A stretch of DNA of 64,000 nt from positions 914,384-978,383 of the forward strand of contig NZ_LNFY01000001.1 of NCBI RefSeq assembly GCF_011057685.1, read 5' to 3'. A model generated the notes under the pieces. It was not told the DNA's origin. It was given only the letters and a program-made list of their open reading frames with translations, and searched no databases. The first letter of the stretch is position 1. Every line of letters begins with the position of its first letter. Of this stretch, positions 56,206 through 64,000 are shown piece after piece. The translations under genes and the position numbers were made by a program. Source of the stretch: Thermotoga sp. Ku-13t. GTDB taxonomy: Bacteria > Thermotogota > Thermotogae > Thermotogales > DSM-5069.

Positions 56206-56679
56206 ATGCTCGGACTGTCCATCGCTCTGATTGGTGCTGCACTCGGTGCCGCGTTCGGTGCGATCGGCTCTGCCAAAGGTGTCGGGATGGCCGGAGAAGC
56301 GGCTGCAGGAGTGCTGGCAGAGAAACCGGAACTTTTCGGAACGGTGCTCATACTGCAGGCTCTCCCTGGTACTCAGGGTTTCTACGGTTTCATAGGTGCG
56401 TTTTTGATACTGCTGCGCCTGGGTATACTTGGTGGGAACTTCCCAGAATTGACGATCGCTCAGGGTTTGACAGTTTTCGCGGTGAGTATACCTCTGATCT
56501 TCGGTCTGTTTGTCAGCGCCATTTGGCAAGGTAAGGCAAGCGTGGCAGCACTCCAGATGATCGCTCAAAGGCCGCAAACGACAGGACAGGCCATCATAAT
56601 ACCCGCTCTGGTTGAAACGTATGCGATCCTGTCTTTGATAACCTCCATAATCTTGCTGTTCTTTGGAGTGAAACTGTGA
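56206..56679 (+). CDS. V/A-type ATPase rotor-ring subunit K, sodium-type pattern
   Basis: A 157-residue proteolipid with four membrane helices. It has LPGTQGFYGF with Leu53, Thr56, Gln57 and Tyr60, then Gln117 in SVAALQMIAQRP, and the carrier Glu137 in ALVETYAIL. These match position for position the Na+ ligands of Enterococcus hirae NtpK (Leu61, Thr64, Gln65, Tyr68, Gln110, Glu139), which I know from that structure. A sodium-translocating ring is therefore predicted. Start has GAGGAGGT upstream; the stop overlaps the subunit E start. Confidence 0.94.
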   Translation: MLGLSIALIGAALGAAFGAIGSAKGVGMAGEAAAGVLAEKPELFGTVLILQALPGTQGFYGFIGAFLILLRLGILGGNFPELTIAQGLTVFAVSIPLIFGLFVSAIWQGKASVAALQMIAQRPQTTGQAIIIPALVETYAILSLITSIILLFFGVKL

Positions 56680-57245
56680 TGTCTCTCCAGAAAATACTCG
56701 AGAGACTCGAACGTGAGAAAGTAGAAAGAATAAAGCAGACACAGGAGGAATACGAGAAAAAGTTCCAGGAGCTTGCGAAAATTGAAATGGATAAATTCAA
56801 CGCCTGGAAAGAGGAACAGACGAAAATACTCGAACAAACCATCGCCGCCGAGGAGTACGCAGTCCTTTCGAAAGAAAGGCTGTGGTTCAAAAATGAACTC
56901 ACGAAGATAGAGAACGAAGCTGTAGAACAGGTGAAGCAGAAACTGATCGAGGCTGTTTCCAAACTCCCAGGCGATGTCTACACGAGCATATGGGAAAAAC
57001 TCATAGAAAAAGAGGGGTTGTTCGAAGCGAAGATCATCCTTGCCAAAAACGAGTCGAAGCTGGACCTCGAGCGACTCATCCACAAGTACAAGCTCTCGAT
57101 AGCCGACGAGAAGATAGATGCCAAGGGTGGTTTTGTGGCGGAAAAAGGTCAGTTTGTGATAGATCTAACGCTCGACACGCTCATCAACGAGCTCGTGGAG
57201 AACAATCTTTCACAGATCGCAAGAATCCTGCGCGGTGAGGCGTGA
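56676..57245 (+). CDS. V/A-type ATPase peripheral-stalk subunit E
   Basis: A 189-residue stalk subunit: an N-terminal coiled coil (residues 5-100, QKILERLEREKVERIKQTQE) and a C-terminal globular domain that packs on the catalytic head (DEKIDAKGGFVAEKGQFVID with the typical GGF). Start GTG at 56676 or ATG at 56679; it overlaps the K gene stop. It pairs with the first gene product. Confidence 0.88.
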   Translation: MMSLQKILERLEREKVERIKQTQEEYEKKFQELAKIEMDKFNAWKEEQTKILEQTIAAEEYAVLSKERLWFKNELTKIENEAVEQVKQKLIEAVSKLPGDVYTSIWEKLIEKEGLFEAKIILAKNESKLDLERLIHKYKLSIADEKIDAKGGFVAEKGQFVIDLTLDTLINELVENNLSQIARILRGEA

Positions 57246-58111
57246 TGTACGAAAAATACCTGTTCTCTTCGACGAACCTGAAGGCAAAGTCGACCAAGTT
57301 CATCGACAAGAACCAATGGCAGTGGTTGGCGGACGCGAGCTATGAAGACTGCATCGACTGGTTGAAGACCAGCTGGTACAAATCAATAGCAGACCAGCAA
57401 GCCGAGACGGCCTTCTACGAAGTGTTGCTGGACGAGCTCAGATTCCTGTCAAAAAACCTCGAGGAGATTTATCTGAAACTGCTCCTCTGGGACAGCTGGT
57501 TCCATTCTCTGCGTTACAAGAAAGAAGGAGTGAAAGATCCACTCGTAGAATTTTCAGAGAAGATGCGATGGGAGTTTGAAAAGGAACTTCTCAAAACGCT
57601 CGAGCAGATCTGGTCTTCGAAAACTGCTTCGACGGAACTCAAGATGGATATTTTGAACCTGAAAGTTTCTTTTGATTTCGAAAGGTCCATAGAGAGCGAA
57701 AACATCAGATCGTTTTGGAGATTGAGAAACCAGCTTCTGCTTTTGAAGCTGCTTTTCAGATGCAAAACTCTCAATTTATCGTGCACAGAGCTCAGCGAGT
57801 TCGAATGGCTCAAAGTCAAAGATCTGCTCGAGAGGGACATCGAAGACTGGACCAATCTGGTTCCAGCACATTTGAGAGATCCTCTGCAAAGAATGATAGA
57901 GAAAAAGGACGTTGATTTTGTCATCAAAACTGAACTCTTTCGCTTCATCCAGAGGTCTTTCAAAACCATCGTGAGCGGTCCTGAAATACTGGTTTACTAT
58001 TTTTACCACAAGCTCTGGGAAATGGAAGACCTCCTGAGTTTACTCGAGTGCAAGAAGAACAACATACCCAAACAAGTCTGGCAGGAAAGGATGCTGAAAC
58101 TGAATGTCTGA
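57242..58111 (+). CDS. V/A-type ATPase subunit C (d-subunit)
   Basis: The 289-residue funnel subunit that connects the central shaft to the membrane ring. All-helical sequence with WLKTSWYKSI, YFYHKLWEMEDLLSLLECK and the family's end region NNIPKQVWQERM. It is poorly conserved across species, so the call relies on length, position between E and F and these weak landmarks. It overlaps both neighbours by a few bases. Confidence 0.85.
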   Translation: MMYEKYLFSSTNLKAKSTKFIDKNQWQWLADASYEDCIDWLKTSWYKSIADQQAETAFYEVLLDELRFLSKNLEEIYLKLLLWDSWFHSLRYKKEGVKDPLVEFSEKMRWEFEKELLKTLEQIWSSKTASTELKMDILNLKVSFDFERSIESENIRSFWRLRNQLLLLKLLFRCKTLNLSCTELSEFEWLKVKDLLERDIEDWTNLVPAHLRDPLQRMIEKKDVDFVIKTELFRFIQRSFKTIVSGPEILVYYFYHKLWEMEDLLSLLECKKNNIPKQVWQERMLKLNV

Positions 58112-58424
58112 AGGCAGAATCGCCATCATAGGTCCAGAGAAGCTGGTGGGCATCTTCTCAATGTTCGGTGTGGAAACACACCCCGTTTCTGATGCGAAGG
58201 AAGCTTACGATGTGTTTGTCAAAGTTCAGAACCAGCACTCTTTGATCGTCGTATTTGAAAGCGTCGCGGACAAGATCCTGCAGGACGTGAAGGAGAATCT
58301 ACCGCTCGTGCTACCGGACACCTTCAGTCACGAGAAAAAGAGCGAGAAAGCTCTGAGAAAACTGTTCGAAAAGATCCTTGGAGTGGATCTCTTAGCCGAA
58401 GGAGAGGGATACTATGGAAGGTAA
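58104..58424 (+). CDS. V/A-type ATPase subunit F
   Basis: A 106-residue shaft subunit. It begins with the Rossmann-like strand [20 protein letters not shown], has [13 protein letters not shown], and ends in a helix that contacts subunit D. It overlaps atpC by 8 and atpA by 11 bases. It may regulate rotation, as in related enzymes. Confidence 0.9.
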   Translation: MSEGRIAIIGPEKLVGIFSMFGVETHPVSDAKEAYDVFVKVQNQHSLIVVFESVADKILQDVKENLPLVLPDTFSHEKKSEKALRKLFEKILGVDLLAEGEGYYGR

Positions 58425-60183
58425 GATCATCCGGGTCGCCGGTCCTCTCGTGGTGGCCAGAGGTCTTCAGAACGTCAAGATGTACGAAATGGTCAGGGTT
58501 GGAGAGCTGAAACTGTTCGGCGAAATCATAGGTCTGGACAAGGATATCGCGTACATACAGGTTTACGAAGAAACGCAGGGTGTTGGACCTGGTGAGCCGG
58601 TGTTCCCGCTCGGCGAACCGCTCAGCGTTGAACTCGGACCGGGCATCGTCGGGCAGATATACGATGGAATTCAAAGGCCTTTGAACAAACTCGCCGAACA
58701 GGCTGGAGACTTTCTCAGCAGGGGTCTCTCACTCCCGGCTCTGGATAGAACGATCAAGTGGGACTTCGAAGCCTGGGTCAAGCCGGGCGACGAGGTCGTT
58801 GGGGGAGACGTGCTCGGGGTCGTTCAGGAAACTTCTGCACTTCAACACAAAATCTTGGTCCCACCGAATCTGCGAGGAAAAATCCTTGAGATAAAGAGCG
58901 GTTCATACACGGTTGAAGAACCGATAGGTATTTTGTTGGATCCAGAGGGGAAGAAGGTCGAGCTGAAGCTCATGCACAAATGGCCCGTCAGATACCAGAG
59001 ACCTGTCAGAGAAAAGATTCCCCCACGAACTCCTCTCGTAACTGGTCAGAGGGTTCTCGACACTTTCTTCCCGGTCGTCAAAGGTGGTACTGCGTGTGTT
59101 CCTGGACCATTTGGGAGTGGGAAGACGATCATCCAGCACCAGCTCGCCAAGTGGGCCGACGCCGACGTGATCGTATATGTGGGATGCGGAGAGCGTGGGA
59201 ACGAGATGACAGAAGTTCTCATAGAGTTCCCGGAGCTGACCGACCCAAGGACCGGTAAACCTCTGATGGAAAGGACCATACTCATCGCGAACACTTCGAA
59301 CATGCCTGTGGCTGCGAGAGAAGCGTCCGTGTTCACGGGAATAACGATAGCAGAGTATTTCAGGGACATGGGTTACCACGTGGCACTCATGGCCGATTCG
59401 ACGTCCAGATGGGCGGAAGCCATGAGGGAAATTTCAGGTCGACTCGCGGAGATGCCGGGCGAAGAAGGTTATCCGGCCTATCTGGCATCGAGGATCGCGA
59501 GCTTCTACGAACGTGCGGGTTACGTGAAGTGCGTGGGAAAGGACGATAGGACCGGTTCTGTGAGTATCATAGGTGCGGTGTCGCCTCCCGGTGGAGATTT
59601 GTCCGATCCAGTGGTTCAGGCGACGCTCAGGGTCGTGAAGGTGTTCTGGGGCCTGGACGCTAGTCTGGCGTTCAGCAGACACTTCCCCGCGGTCAACTGG
59701 CTCATAAGCTATTCGCTGTATCTGGACGTCGTCAAAGATTACTGGTCACAACATGTGGCGGAGGACTGGTACGAACTGAGGCAGCAGGCCATGAGCATCC
59801 TGCAGAGAGAAGCCGAGTTACAGGACATCGTCAGGCTCGTCGGTATGGAAGCACTCTCACCGCAGGACAGATTGGTGCTCGAAACGGCCCGTTCGATCAG
59901 GGAAGATTTTCTGCACCAGAACGCGTTGCACGAAGTCGACACATACACTTCTCCGAGAAAGCAGTACCTGATGCTAAAGAACATAATGAACTTCTACAGG
60001 ATAGCATCAAAACTGCTGGACGAAGGCGTGCCGTTGCAGAGCATTCTCAAACTGCCCGAGCGTGAAAAGATCGCGAGGATGAAGTTCGTCAGCGAGAGCA
60101 GAATCTCGGAGATAGAAAACCTCATCAAAGAAGTTGAAGAAAAGCTTCTGTCTCTGAAGAAGGGGGCTGAAGAAGTTGCCTAA
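58414..60183 (+). CDS. V/A-type ATPase catalytic subunit A
   Basis: The 589-residue catalytic subunit. It has the Walker A motif GPFGSGKT at residues 231-238 (Lys237), the extra non-homologous region around 110-190 that separates A from the F-type beta subunit, [13 protein letters not shown] with the catalytic Glu, and [19 protein letters not shown]. It works in an A3B3 ring with atpB. Coding runs on into atpB with an 8-base overlap. Confidence 0.97.
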   Translation: MEGKIIRVAGPLVVARGLQNVKMYEMVRVGELKLFGEIIGLDKDIAYIQVYEETQGVGPGEPVFPLGEPLSVELGPGIVGQIYDGIQRPLNKLAEQAGDFLSRGLSLPALDRTIKWDFEAWVKPGDEVVGGDVLGVVQETSALQHKILVPPNLRGKILEIKSGSYTVEEPIGILLDPEGKKVELKLMHKWPVRYQRPVREKIPPRTPLVTGQRVLDTFFPVVKGGTACVPGPFGSGKTIIQHQLAKWADADVIVYVGCGERGNEMTEVLIEFPELTDPRTGKPLMERTILIANTSNMPVAAREASVFTGITIAEYFRDMGYHVALMADSTSRWAEAMREISGRLAEMPGEEGYPAYLASRIASFYERAGYVKCVGKDDRTGSVSIIGAVSPPGGDLSDPVVQATLRVVKVFWGLDASLAFSRHFPAVNWLISYSLYLDVVKDYWSQHVAEDWYELRQQAMSILQREAELQDIVRLVGMEALSPQDRLVLETARSIREDFLHQNALHEVDTYTSPRKQYLMLKNIMNFYRIASKLLDEGVPLQSILKLPEREKIARMKFVSESRISEIENLIKEVEEKLLSLKKGAEEVA

Positions 60184-61549
60184 GGAATACACGACCGTTT
60201 CAAGGATCAGTGGCCCTCTCATGCTCGTTGAAGGTGTTGAAGGCGCGAAGTACGGTGAAGTGGTTGAGGTGAAGCTCGCCAACGGTGAAATAAGGCAGGG
60301 ACAGGTGCTCGAAGCGCACGAGAACGCGGCGCTCGTTCAGATGTTCACGAGCACGCAGGATCTTTCGTTGAAGGGTATGCGCGTGAAGTTCCTCGGAAAG
60401 GTGCTCGAAGCGAACCTGTCTCCTGCGATACTGGGTAGAACCTTCGATGGCCTTGGAAGACCGAGGGATAGTGGACCACAGGTCGTACCAGAAAAAAGGC
60501 TCGACATAAACGGAAGCCCGATAAATCCCTACGCACGTGCGTATCCGTCCGAGTTCATTCAGACCGGAATCTCCGCCATAGACGGAATGAACACGCTGGT
60601 GAGGGGACAGAAGTTGCCCATTTTCTCCGGCGCCGGCCTACCACACGCAGCACTCGCGGCGCAGATCGCAAGACAGGCAAGACTGCTCAGGGAAGAGGAA
60701 AAGTTCGCCGTTGTCTTCGGTGCGATGGGTATCACCTTCGAAGAAGCGAACTTCTTCATAGAGGATTTCAAGAGAACCGGTGCCATAGAGAGAACCGTTT
60801 TGTTCATCAACCTCGCGAACGATCCAGTCATCGAAAGGATCGCCACACCGAGGTTCGCACTCACCGCGGCAGAGTATCTGGCGTTCGAACTGGACATGCA
60901 CGTGCTCGTCATACTCACGGACATGACCAACTACGCTGAGGCGCTCAGAGAGATATCCGCCGCAAGGAAAGAGGTGCCCGGCAGGCGTGGTTATCCCGGT
61001 TATCTCTACACCGACCTGGCGACACTCTACGAGAGAGCCGGAAGGATCAAAGGCAGGAAGGGTTCCATAACCCTCATACCCATACTGACCATGCCCGAGG
61101 ACGACAGAACGCACCCCATCCCGGACCTGACGGGTTACATAACGGAAGGTCAGATCTTCCTCAGCCGCGATCTGCACAGAAGGGGTATATATCCTCCCAT
61201 CGACGTGCTGCAGTCCCTCTCGAGGCTCATGCGCGGCGGAATAGGAGAGGGTAGAACCAGGAAGGACCACGGAGATCTTTCGAACCAGCTCTACGCAGCT
61301 TACTCGAGGGGCCTGGAAGCGAAGGAACTCGCCGTCGTTCTCGGTGAAGCAGCACTGACGGAAGAGGACGTTCTGTTCTTGAAGTTCTCCCAGCGATTCG
61401 AAGAGGAGTTCATCAAACAGGGAGAGTACGAGAACAGGAGCATATTCGAAACACTTGAGATAGGCTGGAGACTCCTGAGGATGCTGCCGAGATCGAGCCT
61501 GAAACGCATCAGACCGGAATTCATCGAAGAGTTCCTCGGAAAGGAGTAA
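60176..61549 (+). CDS. V/A-type ATPase regulatory subunit B
   Basis: The 457-residue non-catalytic partner. It lacks a true Walker A; the position reads [19 protein letters not shown], as is normal for B subunits. Other landmarks are [52 protein letters not shown] split across the middle, and a C-terminal helical domain. The start is a TTG at 60176 behind AAGGGGG, overlapping the end of atpA. Confidence 0.97.
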   Translation: MPKEYTTVSRISGPLMLVEGVEGAKYGEVVEVKLANGEIRQGQVLEAHENAALVQMFTSTQDLSLKGMRVKFLGKVLEANLSPAILGRTFDGLGRPRDSGPQVVPEKRLDINGSPINPYARAYPSEFIQTGISAIDGMNTLVRGQKLPIFSGAGLPHAALAAQIARQARLLREEEKFAVVFGAMGITFEEANFFIEDFKRTGAIERTVLFINLANDPVIERIATPRFALTAAEYLAFELDMHVLVILTDMTNYAEALREISAARKEVPGRRGYPGYLYTDLATLYERAGRIKGRKGSITLIPILTMPEDDRTHPIPDLTGYITEGQIFLSRDLHRRGIYPPIDVLQSLSRLMRGGIGEGRTRKDHGDLSNQLYAAYSRGLEAKELAVVLGEAALTEEDVLFLKFSQRFEEEFIKQGEYENRSIFETLEIGWRLLRMLPRSSLKRIRPEFIEEFLGKE

Positions 61550-61553
61550 TAAG

Positions 61554-62156
61554 ATGCCTCTGAGGGTCAATCCAAACAGGATGGAACTCCTCAGATTGAG
61601 GAAACGCCTCGTTCTTGCTCGTCGAGGCCATAAACTCCTCGAGGATAAGCTTGAGGGCTTGATACAGAGGTTTCTGCAGGAATCGAAGGATTACAGAGCG
61701 TTCAGAGAAGAGGTAGAATCTCAGTTTCTGAGCTTTCTCGCCCTGGGAACCTATGCGAGAACGAGGATCCGGGAAGATTTCTGGCATTTGATTTCAGAAA
61801 CTTCGAACGGCAGAACCACTCTCAGAGAACGCGTTGAGAAGAGAATGAACATTCCTGTCAGCGTGTTGTTCATAGAAGAATTTTCCCCTCCAGTTTACAG
61901 TTTGGTCGAAACGCCGACAGTGCTGGACGAGCTGGTGAAAAAGTGGAAAGAACTTCTCGAGAAAATCGTGGAACTTGCCAACAAAGAGCGTTACCTGATC
62001 GCTCTGGCAATGGAGATCGAAAGAACCAAAAGGAGGGTCAACGCGCTCGAGTACAAACTCATACCGCAACTCGAAGAAACGATCAAGTTCATCAGCACGA
62101 AACTCGAGGAGCTCGAGAGGAGCAACTTTTTCAGGTTGCTGAGGTTGAAGGAATGA
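61554..62156 (+). CDS. V/A-type ATPase central-shaft subunit D
   Basis: The 200-residue axle that rotates inside the A3B3 head. Two long helices flank a short hairpin: NRMELLRLRKRLVLARRGHK and RTKRRVNALEYKLIPQLEET are family hallmarks. It is the last gene, followed by a terminator. Gene order H-I-K-E-C-F-A-B-D is that of archaeal-type bacterial ATPases. Confidence 0.95.
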   Translation: MPLRVNPNRMELLRLRKRLVLARRGHKLLEDKLEGLIQRFLQESKDYRAFREEVESQFLSFLALGTYARTRIREDFWHLISETSNGRTTLRERVEKRMNIPVSVLFIEEFSPPVYSLVETPTVLDELVKKWKELLEKIVELANKERYLIALAMEIERTKRRVNALEYKLIPQLEETIKFISTKLEELERSNFFRLLRLKE

Positions 62157-62180
62157 TCACTCTAAATTGAACCGGATCGG

Positions 62181-62203
62181 GATGGCCTCGGGCCATCTTT
62201 TTT
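62181..62203 (+). terminator. Terminator of the ATPase operon
   Basis: Arms GATGGCC (62181-62187) and GGCCATC (62191-62197) with a three-base loop, followed by TTTTTT. The T-run overlaps the stop codon of the convergent radical SAM gene. Confidence 0.9.
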
Positions 62204-62897
62204 ATTGTTGAACGTTGAAACCTCGCTTCTTCATATTTTCGACGACGAACGGATAAGTGTTCAGATACTCCACCTCGATTCTGCACCTGACGGGTAGAAT
62301 TTTCTTGAGTCTCTCGATACCTTCTTCTTTGAAGATTTCATACATGACCGCCACCCAGTACCTCACTTTGCCCTCAAGATGGCGTAAAGCCTCAAGCTGG
62401 TATTCGAAAAACCTTCCATCCGCTCCGGTGACCTTTTCGAAACTCTCCTCATCCCAGCCCTTCACGTTCATACGGACGAGCACGTTCAGATCTTTGAGAC
62501 GGTCCACCAAACCAGGTTCATAACCAAGCATGATACCGTTGGTTTCAAGAATGAACGTGCCTCCAACTAGATCGATCAGCTTTGCAACGTGCATGGTGGA
62601 TTCTTCTCCAAGTATGGGTTCTGCACCACTGATGCGGAAAAGTTTGCACTTGTTTCTTTTTGCGATAGACAAAAGCTTTTCCGCAGCTTGCTTCGGTGTG
62701 TAGAATTCAGTTGCCTTGGGATTTTCGTTCCTTCTATAATTCCAGCAATATGCACACAGCAGATTACATCCCACAGCATCCGCAGTGACGATGCCGCCAT
62801 AATGAAGAGAAAAACGAAAACGATAATAGCTCCTCGCACCGTTCCTCATGACGATATTTTCCACTACCTTCGATTTTTCAACGGGATCGAAACCCAT
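62202..62897 (-). CDS. Radical SAM protein of unknown function
   Basis: A 231-residue radical SAM enzyme with the cluster motif CNLLCAYCW near residue 45, then FRISGAEPILG (the GE-type motif reads SGAEP), and ETNGIMLG. The protein has the core barrel only, with no added cluster domain. The reaction is unknown; it resembles activase-like or single-domain members. The ATG at 62895-62897 has GGGG nine bases upstream; a TTG at 62912 is possible. It faces the ATPase operon and its stop lies in that operon's terminator. Confidence 0.83.
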   Translation of the reverse strand: MGFDPVEKSKVVENIVMRNGARSYYRFRFSLHYGGIVTADAVGCNLLCAYCWNYRRNENPKATEFYTPKQAAEKLLSIAKRNKCKLFRISGAEPILGEESTMHVAKLIDLVGGTFILETNGIMLGYEPGLVDRLKDLNVLVRMNVKGWDEESFEKVTGADGRFFEYQLEALRHLEGKVRYWVAVMYEIFKEEGIERLKKILPVRCRIEVEYLNTYPFVVENMKKRGFNVQQ

Positions 62898-62953
62898 AAA
62901 ACGTCGCCCCAAGAAATTGTATCCTGTGGTTCACGTTTCTTTCTCCTGGAACT

Positions 62954-62962
62954 TGATATAGT
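62954..62962 (+). promoter_or_regulatory. Extended -10 promoter of the chemotaxis receptor gene
   Basis: TGATATAGT: TG one base before TATAGT (62957-62962), with no clear -35, about 47 bases upstream of the GTG start. Confidence 0.45.
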
Positions 62963-63008
62963 TTAACGGTACCGGCATCACTTCTCTAACATGCAGGAGG
63001 TGTGTTCT

Positions 63009-64000
63009 GTGAAGCTGTCTCTCAAGGCATACGGAATCTTGCTGGTTGTAGCCATCGCTGCTGTTTCGATGATTCCACTTGCTCTGGTTGCTTCAAAGGC
63101 AAATTCCAGCATTGTCAGCAAGGTCACCGAACAGATGTATCTGAACACGCTCGATGGCGCTCTGAACGTTCTGAAAGAATACGTGAAAACCGAGTACGGG
63201 ACTTTGAGACTCGTGAACAACACGCTTGTGGACAAGGATGGAAAACCCATCAGAGACAGGTTCGAAGTTGTGGACAAGATCAGTCAGCAGATGAACATCG
63301 TGGCAACGATCTTTCAAAGAGAAGGAGACGATTTTCTCAGAGTCTCGACCTCCATCCGCAAAGACGATGGCAGCAGAGCCATTGGGACATTCCTCGGAAA
63401 AGACAGTGCCGCGTACAAGCCTTTGATGCAAAAACAGCGCTACGTGGGCTCAGCAAAAATACTCGGCAAAGACTACGCCACAGCGTACGAACCTGTTCTT
63501 GACGAGTATGGGAACATCATCGGAGTGTTGTTCGTGGGCGTGCCGAAGGCGAAGATCAACGAAATCGTCGCCAACAACAACAGAACCTTCCTGCGCGACA
63601 TTCTGATAGAGGCGATTATAGTACTCGCTGTAGTCATGGTTATTGGATACATGTTCGTGAACGTGGTGCTCATAAAAGCTATGAACAGATTTTCCGAAAT
63701 CATGAACAGGATCAAAGACGGTGATCTTGCGTTCAAGATTGAATACAAATTCAACAGCAAAGAATTCTCACAGCTCGCAGAAACCGTGGAACAAATGAAA
63801 CGTGGACTTGCAGATCTGGTACTGAACATCAGCAAGGTATCGAACACAGTCTCCGAAAAGAGTCAGAATCTTGCTTCGGTCTCAGAAGAACTGAGCGCAT
63901 CATCGGAGGAACTTGCATCGCAGATGGAAGAAGTCAACAGATCTGCCCAGAACGCATCTGCTTCGATAGAAGAAGTCAACAGTGGCATAGAAGAAGTAGC
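63009..64000 (+). CDS. Methyl-accepting chemotaxis protein (3' end outside the window)
   Basis: The first 330 residues of a membrane chemoreceptor. An N-terminal membrane helix (about 5-28) is followed by an extracellular single Cache domain of the Cache_3/Cache_2 type, with RAIGTFLGKDSAAYKPLM and DYATAYEPVLDEYGNIIGVL FVGV (about 115-180). A second membrane helix (about 195-220), a HAMP region (NRFSEIMNRIKDGDL) and the start of the signalling coiled coil (SVSEELSASSEEL, SIEEVNSGIEEV) follow. The GTG start has AGGAGGTG seven bases upstream. Such Cache domains often bind small carboxylates; the ligand is unknown here. Confidence 0.93.
   Translation, partial: MKLSLKAYGILLVVAIAAVSMIPLALVASKANSSIVSKVTEQMYLNTLDGALNVLKEYVKTEYGTLRLVNNTLVDKDGKPIRDRFEVVDKISQQMNIVATIFQREGDDFLRVSTSIRKDDGSRAIGTFLGKDSAAYKPLMQKQRYVGSAKILGKDYATAYEPVLDEYGNIIGVLFVGVPKAKINEIVANNNRTFLRDILIEAIIVLAVVMVIGYMFVNVVLIKAMNRFSEIMNRIKDGDLAFKIEYKFNSKEFSQLAETVEQMKRGLADLVLNISKVSNTVSEKSQNLASVSEELSASSEELASQMEEVNRSAQNASASIEEVNSGIEEV

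Noticed and set aside
60176..61549. ATPase subunit B as a broken catalytic gene because it lacks Walker A
   Set aside because: Loss of the P-loop is normal for the regulatory B subunit.

Overview
The window looks like chromosome from a member of the Thermotogales, most probably the Pseudothermotoga branch (P. hypogea/caldifontis-like). Three things point there. Several gene orders and families are typical of the group: the TM1266-type regulator with hydG and hydE, porGDAB, GH57 amylase with DUF4912, hrcA-grpE-dnaJ without dnaK, and a MurE with a DDPR motif. Base composition is near 50% GC, higher than I recall for T. maritima. The only ATP synthase visible is a V/A-type operon, whereas T. maritima uses an F-type enzyme. 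Genus and species are inferences from reading; no search was run. Genes are packed tightly with ATGA/GTGA overlaps, and I saw no tRNA, rRNA, CRISPR array or intact insertion sequence.

Layout. 1-2.6 kb (minus): [FeFe]-hydrogenase maturation genes (TM1266-type regulator, hydG, an unknown 93-residue protein, hydE running off the edge), preceded by a leader with mutually exclusive antiterminator and terminator stems. 2.8-9.7 kb (plus): isoaspartyl methyltransferase, alpha-2-macroglobulin with an intact thioester site, a small HExxH protein and a DUF1175 (YfaT-like) protein. 9.7-10.2 kb: a gene-poor stretch with several hairpins. 10.2-17.7 kb (minus): an apparently complete branched-chain amino-acid fermentation operon (aminotransferase, two butyrate kinases around a phosphotransbutyrylase, a P-loop ATPase, and a four-subunit 2-oxoacid:ferredoxin oxidoreductase). 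17.9-19.95 kb (plus): class-V aminotransferase and serA. 20.0-29.3 kb (minus): one long array with DUF4912, GH57, porGDAB, pncA, pncB, pdxS, pdxT and a degenerate GGDEF protein.

29.4-32.1 kb (minus): hrcA-grpE-dnaJ behind a CIRCE operator. Its promoter shares its -35 region with the divergent murE promoter. 32.2-36.8 kb (plus): murE, murF, mraY and an exported protein of unknown function. acpP and a DUF72 gene lie on the minus strand. 38.0-40.5 kb (plus): nfo and rqcH. 40.6-42.3 kb: an ABC exporter pair. 42.5-47.1 kb: frr-uppS-cdsA-alaS. 47.2-52.0 kb (minus): a DUF3798-type ABC uptake system with a terminator between the binding-protein gene and the rest. 52.1-53.7 kb (minus): a DUF1576 membrane protein and a small unknown partner. 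53.9-62.2 kb (plus): a nine-gene V/A-type ATPase whose rotor subunit carries the sodium-binding residue pattern. 62.2-64.0 kb: a radical SAM protein (minus) and the start of a chemotaxis receptor (plus).

Taken together the genes describe an anaerobic fermenter. Ferredoxin-linked oxidation of pyruvate and branched-chain 2-oxoacids gives acyl-CoA, acyl phosphates give ATP, reduced ferredoxin would go to the hydrogenase whose cofactor is built by HydE/HydG, and membrane energetics are predicted to be sodium-based. Several promoters here rely on an extended -10 (TGnTAnnnT) and lack a good -35.
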